Assembly: GCA_002344355.1 (NCBI GenBank)
Contig: DDTN01000019.1
Coordinates: 59,736-123,735 of the forward strand
DNA from: Proteobacteria bacterium UBA2363
Lineage (GTDB): Bacteria; Pseudomonadota; Gammaproteobacteria; Xanthomonadales; UBA2363
DNA: 64,000 nt
Direction of reading: 5' to 3'
Shown here: in pieces, positions 16,897 to 24,562 of the stretch
How positions within the stretch are numbered: position 1 is the stretch's first letter
Layout of the letters: the number at the start of each line of letters is the position of its first letter
Translations under genes and position numbers: made by a program
The notes under the pieces: generated by a model
Told to the model about the DNA's origin: nothing
The model's input: the letters and a program-made list of their open reading frames with translations, nothing else
Databases searched by the model: none

Positions 16897-16909
16897 GTTA
16901 CTGTATAAC
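16897..16909. promoter_or_regulatory. Zur-box-like inverted repeat, zinc cluster (first copy)
   Basis: GTTACTGTATAAC lies in the divergent region between the MerC-like gene and the DUF2796 gene. It is close to the gammaproteobacterial Zur consensus core GTTATAnnATAAC. An almost identical site lies upstream of the TonB-dependent receptor gene, with identical halves GTTAC and TATAAC. It is an AT-rich island in GC-rich DNA, so chance recurrence is unlikely. Zur would repress both flanking genes when zinc is sufficient. Confidence 0.65.
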
Positions 16910-17002
16910 ACTTCCATGCGCCGCCGCCGACCGTGCGCCGCGGAACCGTGACCGTTCCCGGCGGTCGAATCGCCCTTCCCTCCTCCTTCCTGGAACGCCG
17001 CC

Positions 17003-17677
17003 ATGACCCGTCTCCCCACCGCCCTGATCCTGCTGGTCGCCGGCACGGCCAGCGCCCAGGTCGAGCATCAGCACGGCGCCCACGTCCACGGCGTCGCACA
17101 GGCGACCCTCGTGGTCGCGGACGGCACGCTGGCACTGGAGCTCACCGTGCCCGGCATGGACCTGGTCGGCTTCGAGCACGCGCCGCGCGACGCCGACCAG
17201 CAGGCACGCATCGACTCGGCCCTGGCCGCGCTGGAGGCCAGTGGGCAATGGCTCGCCCTCGAACCGGAAGGCAGTTGCGTGATCGACACGGCGACCGCCC
17301 ACACCCACGGCTACAAGGCTGCGGCCGCCGCCGATGCCGGGCCCGGGCAGGGCCACCAGGATCACGCGCACGCGGCGGAACCCGCCAGCGACGGCCACCG
17401 CCACGCCGACCACGGGCATGCGCAGGGTCACGGCCACGACGGCGGCCACGCTCACCACGACGGCCACGACCATGGCGGCGAACACGACCACGCCGATGGC
17501 CACGGCGAATTCCACCTCGAGCTGCGCGGTACCTGCAGCGGCCGGCCGGGCCATGCCGTGCTGTCGCTGGACCGGCTTTTCGACGGCCTGGGCACGGTCC
17601 GCGTCGACCTGATCGCCGGCGACCGCCAGGACCGCATCGAGCTGCCCGGGGGTCGCGGTCGCATCGACCTGCACTGA
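17003..17677 (+). CDS. Histidine-rich zinc-binding periplasmic protein, DUF2796 (ZrgA-like)
   Basis: A 224-residue protein with a signal peptide (MTRLPTALILLVAGTASA). The domain begins with the DUF2796 signature HQHGAHVHGVAQATLVVADGTLALELTVPG and includes DLVGFEHAPR. The middle, about residues 100-170, is an extreme His/Asp/Gly-rich stretch (HDGGHAHHDGHDHGGEHDH), clearly a metal-chelating loop. The C-terminus returns to the fold (FHLELRGTC, LFDGLGTVRVDLI). DUF2796 proteins such as Vibrio ZrgA are periplasmic zinc-uptake components. Here it lies upstream of an ABC transporter, a DUF3299 gene and a ZnuD-like receptor, the arrangement expected for a zinc-acquisition cluster. Confidence 0.85.
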   Translation: MTRLPTALILLVAGTASAQVEHQHGAHVHGVAQATLVVADGTLALELTVPGMDLVGFEHAPRDADQQARIDSALAALEASGQWLALEPEGSCVIDTATAHTHGYKAAAAADAGPGQGHQDHAHAAEPASDGHRHADHGHAQGHGHDGGHAHHDGHDHGGEHDHADGHGEFHLELRGTCSGRPGHAVLSLDRLFDGLGTVRVDLIAGDRQDRIELPGGRGRIDLH

Positions 17678-17846
17678 ACCGACCCCTCGGCCGCCGCGCC
17701 ACAGCCGCCCCTGCACCGCGCTGACGACCCACCGCAGCGCGGCTGGGCGCGCGCGGCACGCAGTTCGGCCGGTCCATCGCAAGGCCTTGACCGGCGTCGA
17801 CTATCCTTCGGCAATCACTGCCTGGAACGACCGCATCGACACCGCC

Positions 17847-18563
17847 ATGTCCGAGACGAAACCGCCCGTCGTGGCCCTCGAAGCGCTCCGCTTCGGCTGG
17901 CCCGGCCAGCCCGACCTGCTCGACCTCGACGACCTGCGCATCGCGGCGGGCGAACGGCTGTTCCTGGAGGGCCCGTCGGGCAGCGGCAAGAGCACCCTGC
18001 TCAACCTGCTGGCCGGCATCCTGGTGCCGCGGGCGGGGCGGCTGCGCGTGCTGGGCCAGGATCTCGCCAACCTGCGCGCCGGCGCCCGCGACCGCTTCCG
18101 GGCCGACCATGTCGGCTTCATCTTCCAGCAGTTCAACCTGGTGCCCTACCTGGGCCTGGTCGAGAACGTCACTCTGGGCTGCCGGTTCTCGCCGGCGCGC
18201 CGGGCCCGGCTCGGCGATGCCGCGGCGCAGGCGCGCGAGGCGCGCCGCCTGGTCGCCGCCCTGGGCCTGGACGTCGACGCCCTGGACCGCCGCCCGGTCA
18301 CCGGCCTGAGCGTCGGCCAGCAGCAGCGCGTCGCCGCGGCGCGCGCCCTGATCGGCGCGCCCGAACTGGTGATCGCCGACGAGCCGACCTCGGCACTGGA
18401 CGCCACCGCGCGGGCCGCCTTCGTGGAACTGCTGTTCGCCGAGGTCGAGCGCGCCGGCAGCGCCCTGGTGTTCGTCAGCCACGATCCGGCGCTGGCCGCG
18501 CTGTTCCCGCGCAGCCTGTCGCTGCCGGCGCTCAACCGCGCCGCCGCCACGGAGGCCGCCTGA
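17847..18563 (+). CDS. ABC transporter ATP-binding protein (zinc cluster)
   Basis: A 238-residue ATPase of the LolD/MacB type. Walker A is GPSGSGKST at residues 42-50, the Q-loop is in FIFQQFNL, the signature LSVGQQQR is at 154-161, Walker B is LVIADEP with E179, and the H-loop is in VSHDP. It energises the permease encoded 1 bp downstream. The ATG at 17847 is preferred over the in-frame TTG at 17787 because the fold starts just after it. Context suggests work with the ZrgA-like protein. ATPases of this class usually drive mechanotransmission rather than classic import, so the exact mechanism is open. Confidence 0.85.
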   Translation: MSETKPPVVALEALRFGWPGQPDLLDLDDLRIAAGERLFLEGPSGSGKSTLLNLLAGILVPRAGRLRVLGQDLANLRAGARDRFRADHVGFIFQQFNLVPYLGLVENVTLGCRFSPARRARLGDAAAQAREARRLVAALGLDVDALDRRPVTGLSVGQQQRVAAARALIGAPELVIADEPTSALDATARAAFVELLFAEVERAGSALVFVSHDPALAALFPRSLSLPALNRAAATEAA

Positions 18564-18564
18564 G

Positions 18565-19818
18565 ATGCTGCGCCTGGCCCTGAAGAGCCTGCTCAACCGC
18601 CGCGGCACGGTGCTGCTGACGGTGTTCACCATCGCCATCAGCACCGCCCTGCTGGTCGGCGTCGAGCGGCTGCGCGGCGAGACCCGCAGCAGCTTCGCCA
18701 GCACCCTGTCGGGCACCGACCTGATCGTTGGCGCCCGCGCCGGCACCGTGCAGCTGCTGCTGTACACCGTGTTCCGGCTGGGCGAGCCGACCGCCAACGT
18801 GTCCTGGGAGACCTACCGGCGCATCGCCGACTCGCCGATGGTGGCCTGGACGGTGCCGCTGTCGCTGGGCGACTCGCACCGCGGCTACCGGGTCCTGGGC
18901 ACCTCCGCCGAGTACTTCGAACATTACCGCTACGGCAGCCGCCGGCAGCTCGAGTTCAGCGCCGGCGCGCCTTTCGACGGCGTCTACGAGGCGGTGCTGG
19001 GCGCCGAGGTGGCGCGCGCCCTGAGCCACCGTGTCGGCGACGAACTGGTGGTCGCGCACGGCATCGGCCGGGTCAGCTTCGCCGAGCACGACGACAAGCC
19101 GTTCCGGGTGGTCGGCATCCTGGCGGCCACCGGCACGCCGGTCGACCGCACCGTGCACGTGCCGCTGGCCGGCATCGAGGCCATCCACCTGGACTGGCAG
19201 TCGGGCACCCGCATGCCCGGCCGGGCGATCTCCGCCGAGGAGGCCCTGCAGCAGGACCTGACGCCGCGCTCGATCACCGCCTTCCTGGTCGGCATGGAGA
19301 ACCGCGTGCAGACCTTCACCCTGCAGCGCCAGGTCAACGAATACCGGGCCGAGGCCCTGAGCGCCATCCTGCCGGGCGTCGCCCTGCAGCAGCTGTGGAG
19401 CCTGACCGGCGTCGCGGAGAACGCGCTGCGCATCGTCGCCGCCTGCGTGGTGGTGGTCGGCCTGCTCGGCATGCTGACCGCCCTGCTCACCACCCTGAAC
19501 GAACGGCGACGGGAGATGGCGATCCTGCGCTCGGTCGGCGCCCGACCGCGTACCATCCTCGGCCTGATGGTGCTGGAGGCGACCGCCCTGGCGGGCGCCG
19601 GCCTGCTGCTGGGGCTGGGCCTGCTCTATGCGATACTCGCGGCCCTGCGCGAGCTGGCCGCGACCCGCTTCGGCCTGTTCCTGGGCATGGGCCCGCCCTC
19701 GGCACCGGAACTGCTCGCCCTGGCCGGCATCCTGGCCGGCGCCCTGCTCGTCGGCCTTGTGCCCGCCCTGCTGGCCTACCGGCGCTCGCTCAGCGATGGC
19801 CTCACCGTACGGATCTGA
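18565..19818 (+). CDS. FtsX/MacB-type ABC transporter permease (zinc cluster)
   Basis: A 417-residue permease. A first transmembrane helix (RGTVLLTVFTIAISTALLVGV) is followed by a periplasmic domain of about 250 residues, then three C-terminal helices (IVAACVVVVGLLGMLTALLTTL, MVLEATALAGAGLLLGLGLLYAIL, LALAGILAGALLVGLVPALLAY) with the FtsX signature NERRREMAILRSVGARPRTIL. This is the 4-TM FtsX/MacB topology. It begins one base after the ATPase stop (TGAGATG), so the two are translationally coupled. Position between a ZrgA-like and a DUF3299 gene suggests the ZrgBC role. Confidence 0.85.
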   Translation: MLRLALKSLLNRRGTVLLTVFTIAISTALLVGVERLRGETRSSFASTLSGTDLIVGARAGTVQLLLYTVFRLGEPTANVSWETYRRIADSPMVAWTVPLSLGDSHRGYRVLGTSAEYFEHYRYGSRRQLEFSAGAPFDGVYEAVLGAEVARALSHRVGDELVVAHGIGRVSFAEHDDKPFRVVGILAATGTPVDRTVHVPLAGIEAIHLDWQSGTRMPGRAISAEEALQQDLTPRSITAFLVGMENRVQTFTLQRQVNEYRAEALSAILPGVALQQLWSLTGVAENALRIVAACVVVVGLLGMLTALLTTLNERRREMAILRSVGARPRTILGLMVLEATALAGAGLLLGLGLLYAILAALRELAATRFGLFLGMGPPSAPELLALAGILAGALLVGLVPALLAYRRSLSDGLTVRI

Positions 19819-19819
19819 C

Positions 19820-20308
19820 ATGACTCGACTGACCGCCCTGCTCGCCTGCCTGCTGCTTGCCGCCGCTGCCGCCCTCGCCAGCGACACGCCGCGCGAGCTC
19901 GACTGGCTTGAACTGATGCCCGAAGACGAGGTCGAGCTGCTGCGCAACGCGCCGCCGGTGGACCACAGCGGCATGTTCACCATGGAGCAGCAGGGCTCCT
20001 TCCGGACCGTGCAGGCGCTGCACCAGCAGAAGATCCGCATGCCCGGCTACATCGTGCCGGTCGACGTCGACGACGCCCAGAAGATGTCCAGCTTCTTCCT
20101 GGTGCCCTACTTCGGCGCCTGCATCCACGTGCCGCCGCCGCCGCCCAACCAGATCGTCTACGTGACCCTGGCGACGCCGATCGACGTCACCGACATCTAC
20201 GACGCGTTCTGGGTCGAGGGCACCCTGCGCGTGGAGACCGTGCAGAAGGACGTCGCCGCCTCGGCCTATGTGCTGGCTGCCGACAAGGTCACCCTCTACG
20301 AGGGTTGA
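19820..20308 (+). CDS. DUF3299 exported protein (zinc cluster)
   Basis: A 162-residue protein with a signal peptide (TRLTALLACLLLAAAAALA). The DUF3299 core follows: RELDWLELMPEDEVELL, KIRMPGYIVPVDVDD, SSFFLVPYFGACIHVPPPPPNQIVYV and DIYDAFWVEGTL. The single cysteine in GACIHVPPPP is conserved in the family and looks functional. DUF3299 is the accessory periplasmic component (ZrgD-like) of DUF2796/ABC zinc systems; its biochemistry is unknown. The start codon is one base after the permease stop. Confidence 0.8.
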   Translation: MTRLTALLACLLLAAAAALASDTPRELDWLELMPEDEVELLRNAPPVDHSGMFTMEQQGSFRTVQALHQQKIRMPGYIVPVDVDDAQKMSSFFLVPYFGACIHVPPPPPNQIVYVTLATPIDVTDIYDAFWVEGTLRVETVQKDVAASAYVLAADKVTLYEG

Positions 20309-20528
20309 GGCGGGCCGCCGCGCGCAGCGCATCGGGCGGACCCAGCGCACCGCCTGAGCGGCCCTGACCGCGATTCCGGCCCGCCACCGGGCCGGTCATG
20401 CCGGCCCAGGGCGCATCGGGCAGGTCCGACCGGGGCGCCCGGAACCTGCGCCAAGGCCTTTGCGAATCGCGGCCGTGAGCGGCCAGAGCACCGGGCCATG
20501 CCGGGCCCTTGCTTTCCGGGCGACTTTC

Positions 20529-20541
20529 GTTACGCTATAAC
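20529..20541. promoter_or_regulatory. Zur-box-like inverted repeat, zinc cluster (second copy)
   Basis: GTTACGCTATAAC lies 26 bp before the start of the TonB-dependent receptor gene, in a position to overlap its promoter. It differs from the site at 16897-16909 only in the two central bases, and shares the halves GTTAC and TATAAC. This supports co-regulation of the receptor with the MerC-like and DUF2796 genes, most simply by Zur. Confidence 0.65.
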
Positions 20542-20567
20542 ATTCTTTGACCAAGGATGCCTGCGCC

Positions 20568-22670
20568 ATGCGAACCCGTCCCCTGGCCACCGCCATCGCC
20601 GCCGTGCTGATCGCGCAGCTCCCGCTGCCGGCCTGGGCCCAGGCGCACTCCGAACGCGCGCGCGAGCTCGACACCGTGGTGATCCAGGCGATCCCGCTGC
20701 GCAACATCACCGAGGAGACCGCGCGCCCGGTCGAACTGCTGACCGGTCCGGTTCTCGACGACAGCCGCGCCGCGACCCTGGGCGAGACCGTCGCCGGCCT
20801 GCCCGGCGTGCAGTCCAGCTATTTCGGTGCCGGCGTCGGCCGGCCGATCATCCGAGGACTGGAAGGCCCGCGCGTCCAGGTCCTCAGCGAAGGGCTGGCC
20901 ACCCAGGACGTCTCGACGGTGAGCGTCGACCATGCCGTGGCCATCGAGCCGTTCCTGGCCGACCAGATCGAGGTGCTCAAGGGCCCGTCCACCCTCCTGT
21001 ACGGCTCCGGCGCGATCGGCGGCGCGGTCAACGTCGTCGATGGCCGCATCCACGAGCAGCCCCTGGAGGGGATCAGTGGCCGTGCGGAGCTCCGCGGCAA
21101 TACGGTGGCCGACGAGCGGGCCGGCATGTTCCGCATCGATGCCGGCAACGGACCGTGGGTGTTCCACGCCGATGCCTGGTACCGCCGGACCGACGACTAC
21201 CGGATTCCCGGCGAGGCCGAACGCCACGACGACCACGACGACCACGGGCACGGCCACGACGACGACGACCACGAGCACGACCATGGCGGCCGTCTCGAAA
21301 ACAGTGCGACGCGCAACCGCGGCGGCGCCGTGGCGGTCAGCCGGGTCGGCGAGCGCGGCTTCCTGGGCCTCGCCCTGAGCCGCTTCGAGAGCCGCTACGG
21401 CCTGCCCGGCCACGGCCACCATGACGACGACGATCACGAGCACGACCTGCCGATCGGCGTCCGCGCGGTGCGCGACGACGACGACGACGACGAGCACGAA
21501 GAGGTGACGCTGGACATGCGGCAGAACCGTGCCGACCTGAAGGGCGCCCTGAACGACCCCTTCGCCGGCCACGAGGCGCTGCGCGTGCGCGTCTCGCACT
21601 CGGACTACACGCACACCGAGTTCGAGGGCGACGAGGTCGGCACCGTGTTCGACAACCGGGCGCTGGAGGCGCGCGTCGAGCTGGTCCATGCCCGGATCGG
21701 CGGCTGGCGCGGCGCCTACGGCATCCAGGCCGGCCGCCGCGACTTCGAGGCGGTCGGCGAGGAGGCCTTCGTGCCGGGCTCGCGCGGCAGCGACATCGGC
21801 CTGTTCCTGGTCGAGCGGCGCGAGTGGGACCGGTTCAACCTCGAGCTGGGCGGACGCGTCGAGCGCAACCGCATCCGGCCCGACTCGGACGACCACGGCT
21901 CGGTCAGCTTCACCGGCGTCAGCGCCTCGGCTGCCGCGGAATGGCGGTTCACCGAGAGCCTGCACCTGCGCCTGGGCCTGGACCGCGCGCAACGCGCGCC
22001 CAGCGCCGAGGAGCTGTTCTCCGACGGCGAGCACGTCGCCACCCAGGCCATCGAGCTGGGCGACGCCGAGCTCGGCAAGGAGACCGCCAACAACATCGAG
22101 CTGGGCCTGCACTGGCACGGCGAGCGCGTCGACTTCCGGGCATCGGTGTACCGCACCCGCTTCGACGACTTCATCTTCCTGGCCGACACCGGCGAGGAAG
22201 AGGATGAGCTCCCGATCCGGCAGTGGTCGCAGGGCGATGCCGATTTCCAGGGCGCCGAGGCCGAGCTGAAGGTGACCGTCGCCGAGAACGCCAGCGGTCG
22301 CCACCAGCTGCGCCTGATGGCCGACACGGTGCGCGGCGAACTGCGCGACGGCGGCAACCTGCCGCGCATCGCGCCGGGACGCTGGGGCGCCGGCTACGCC
22401 TGGTCGATGGGCGCCTGGCGCGCCGGCGTGGACGCGACGCGCTACCGCGCCCAGGACCGGGTGGCCGAATTCGAGACGGCCACCGAGGGCTACACCCTGG
22501 TGGGCGCGGACCTGGCCTGGTCGTTCATGGCCGGCGGCACCGAGCTGGAGCTGTTCCTGCAGGGCCGCAACCTGACCGATCGCGAGGCCCGGGTGCACAC
22601 CTCCTTCCTCAAGGACCAGGCGCCGCTGCCGGGTCGGTCGCTGGGCTTCGGCCTGCGCGCGTTCTTCTGA
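20568..22670 (+). CDS. znuD: TonB-dependent outer-membrane zinc receptor (ZnuD-like)
   Basis: A 700-residue receptor. The signal peptide (residues 1-25) is followed by the plug domain (DTVVIQAIPLRNITEE, then LPGVQSSYFGAGVGRPIIRGLEGPRVQVL, and STLLYGSGAIGGAVNVVDGRI) and a 22-strand barrel ending ARVHTSFLKDQAPLPGRSLGFGLRAFF with the terminal Phe. Three extracellular loops are His/Asp-rich: DDHDDHGHGHDDDDHEHDHG, HGHHDDDDHEHD and RDDDDDDEHEE. Such loops are the hallmark of ZnuD-type zinc receptors. The ATG at 20568 is preceded by AAGGA; a Zur-box-like site lies upstream. It imports zinc across the outer membrane using TonB energy, upstream of the ZrgA-like system. Confidence 0.9.
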   Translation: MRTRPLATAIAAVLIAQLPLPAWAQAHSERARELDTVVIQAIPLRNITEETARPVELLTGPVLDDSRAATLGETVAGLPGVQSSYFGAGVGRPIIRGLEGPRVQVLSEGLATQDVSTVSVDHAVAIEPFLADQIEVLKGPSTLLYGSGAIGGAVNVVDGRIHEQPLEGISGRAELRGNTVADERAGMFRIDAGNGPWVFHADAWYRRTDDYRIPGEAERHDDHDDHGHGHDDDDHEHDHGGRLENSATRNRGGAVAVSRVGERGFLGLALSRFESRYGLPGHGHHDDDDHEHDLPIGVRAVRDDDDDDEHEEVTLDMRQNRADLKGALNDPFAGHEALRVRVSHSDYTHTEFEGDEVGTVFDNRALEARVELVHARIGGWRGAYGIQAGRRDFEAVGEEAFVPGSRGSDIGLFLVERREWDRFNLELGGRVERNRIRPDSDDHGSVSFTGVSASAAAEWRFTESLHLRLGLDRAQRAPSAEELFSDGEHVATQAIELGDAELGKETANNIELGLHWHGERVDFRASVYRTRFDDFIFLADTGEEEDELPIRQWSQGDADFQGAEAELKVTVAENASGRHQLRLMADTVRGELRDGGNLPRIAPGRWGAGYAWSMGAWRAGVDATRYRAQDRVAEFETATEGYTLVGADLAWSFMAGGTELELFLQGRNLTDREARVHTSFLKDQAPLPGRSLGFGLRAFF

Positions 22671-23550
22671 GGATCTCGGGCGGTCGCAGCGCAGGCATCG
22701 CGCGCTGGCCGGACCGCCCTTTCCCCCGTCCCCGCCGTGCCGGGACGGGGAGGGGTGCGGCGACCCGGCACGGCACCAGGGATGGCGCATGCCGGTCCCG
22801 GGACCGGCGCAGCCCGACACTCCGCGGGTCTTTGCAGTACGGCAGATCCATCGTCTCCGTAGCGCTGCGGATCTTTCGTCCCTGCAGGACAGCGGTCCGG
22901 TCGACGCCTCTGCCCGGCGGCCCGGTCGTCGACGCGGCAAGGCCGTCCTGTCGTGGCCGCGGCGCGGCGCTCCCGTCGCCTTCGCGGAACGACGGTCCCG
23001 GCACGTCTCCGGCAGGACCTGGCAACGCCCCGGTGGCCAGACCGGCGCGGCCGCGGAGGCAGGATCCTCCACCCCCCAGGCGCCTTCGCCGCCTTCGGAC
23101 GCGCATCCCCACAGCGGCCTGCCCCGATCGATCGCGGGCGTTCACCGGGTCTTCGGGCGTTCGCCGTGCGGCGCTTGCGTGAGGCCGTCCAGCCTGCAGG
23201 CGCACGTCTCCGGCTCGCGGCAACTGATCAACGTCCTGTCACGGCCACCGCGACCGCCAGGCACGCCTCCTACTGGCAAGCGCATGCCGCCTTGCGAAAG
23301 CACCACAGTTCTCCCCTCCCCGGCCTGTGGGGGGCGGGGAACGGGCTGCCCCGGCCGGCGCGTGCCGTTGGTCCGGCGGCAGTGCAGCTCCCGCCCTGTA
23401 TCCGCCCTGCTCGGGATCCCTTCCGGAACCAGGATCCCGGGCGCACGCGTCGGGCTGTGCAGCGCGGGCCGCGGCCGGCCAGACCCTGGCGTGCCCGGCG
23501 CCTTGGCCGGCCCGCCGGGGTCGCGGACCGGTCGAGGGCGCGGCGCGACC
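22671..23550. other. Long intergenic region without a recognisable gene
   Basis: This 880-bp stretch lies between the convergent ends of the ZnuD-like receptor gene and secF. Open frames on both strands are Arg/Pro/Gly-rich, without start signals or homology that I can recognise. I see no tRNA, no clear transposon end and no convincing hairpin with a T-run. It may be the remnant of a lost gene. Confidence 0.5.
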
Positions 23551-24543
23551 TCAGGGACGCCGCTGCAACTCCGTCTCGTCGCGCATCTTCGGCATCAGGT
23601 CCTGCTTGGTCACGCCCAGGCGGTTCAGCAGGGGCGCGGCGAACAGGATCGACGAGTAGGTGCCGACCACGATGCCGACGATCAGCACCAGCGAGAAGCT
23701 CTTCAGCGCCTCGCCGCCGATGAAGTAAAGCGCCAGCACCGACAGCAGGGTGACGAACGAGGTAATGATGGTTCGCGCCAGCGTGGTGTTGCAGGCGACG
23801 TCGATGGTCTCCTCCGGACCCATCCTGCGGGTGGTCCGGAACATCTCGCGGATGCGGTCGAAGATGACGATCTTGTCGTTGATCGAGTAGCCGGCCACGG
23901 CCAGCACCGCGGCCAGCGCCGGCAGGTCGAACTCGCGGCCGACCAGGGCCAGGAAGCCCAGGGTGATGATCACGTCGTGCAGCTCGCCGGCGATCGCGGC
24001 CAGGCCGAAGCGCCATTCGAAGCGCACGGCGATGTAGATGAGGATGCCGCCGATCACCACCAGGATCGCGATGATGCCCTGCTCGGCCAGCTCCTTGCCG
24101 ATCTGCGGACCGACGAACTCGTTGCGCTTGAGCTCGGCCGGCAGGCCGGCCTCGATCAGCAGGCGATGCACGGCCTCGCCGGCGCTCTGGGCGAGGCCGA
24201 TCTCCTGGGCCTCCTGCTGCGCCTCGCTCTCGGCCTGGGCCTCGGCGCCGGTGTCGGCGTCCGGGCGCAACCGGACCAGGACGTCCCGGGTACTGCCGAA
24301 CGACTGCACCTGGGCGCCCTCGTAGCCGGCATCGGCGAGGGTCGAGCGGATCCGGGCCAGGTCGGCCGGCTGCTCGAAGCTGAGCTCGACCACGGTGCCG
24401 CCGGTGAAGTCCAGGGCGAAGTTCAGGCCCGGCCGCACCAGGGCGACGATCGAGACGACGATGGCCAGCAGCGACAGCCAGAGCGTGACGCGGCTCCAGC
24501 GCATGAACGGGAGCTTCCAGGCGGGGTTGAACAGTTCGAACAT
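23551..24543 (-). CDS. secF: Protein translocase subunit SecF
   Basis: A 330-residue inner-membrane protein with six helices. It shows the SecF landmarks: first helix and LDFTGGTVVELSFEQ, a periplasmic P1 region, then FVGPQIGKELAEQGIIAILVVIGGILIYIAVRFEWRF, LHDVIITLGFLAL, GYSINDKIVIFDRIREMFR and TIITSFVTLLSVLALYFIGG. With SecD it uses the proton gradient to pull exported chains out of SecYEG. An insert rich in Glu/Ala/Gln (EAQAESEAQQEAQE) in the periplasmic part is longer than usual. It lies 19 bp after secD in the same operon. Confidence 0.96.
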   Translation of the reverse strand: MFELFNPAWKLPFMRWSRVTLWLSLLAIVVSIVALVRPGLNFALDFTGGTVVELSFEQPADLARIRSTLADAGYEGAQVQSFGSTRDVLVRLRPDADTGAEAQAESEAQQEAQEIGLAQSAGEAVHRLLIEAGLPAELKRNEFVGPQIGKELAEQGIIAILVVIGGILIYIAVRFEWRFGLAAIAGELHDVIITLGFLALVGREFDLPALAAVLAVAGYSINDKIVIFDRIREMFRTTRRMGPEETIDVACNTTLARTIITSFVTLLSVLALYFIGGEALKSFSLVLIVGIVVGTYSSILFAAPLLNRLGVTKQDLMPKMRDETELQRRP

Positions 24544-24562
24544 GGGGTCTGTCTCCGTCCGC

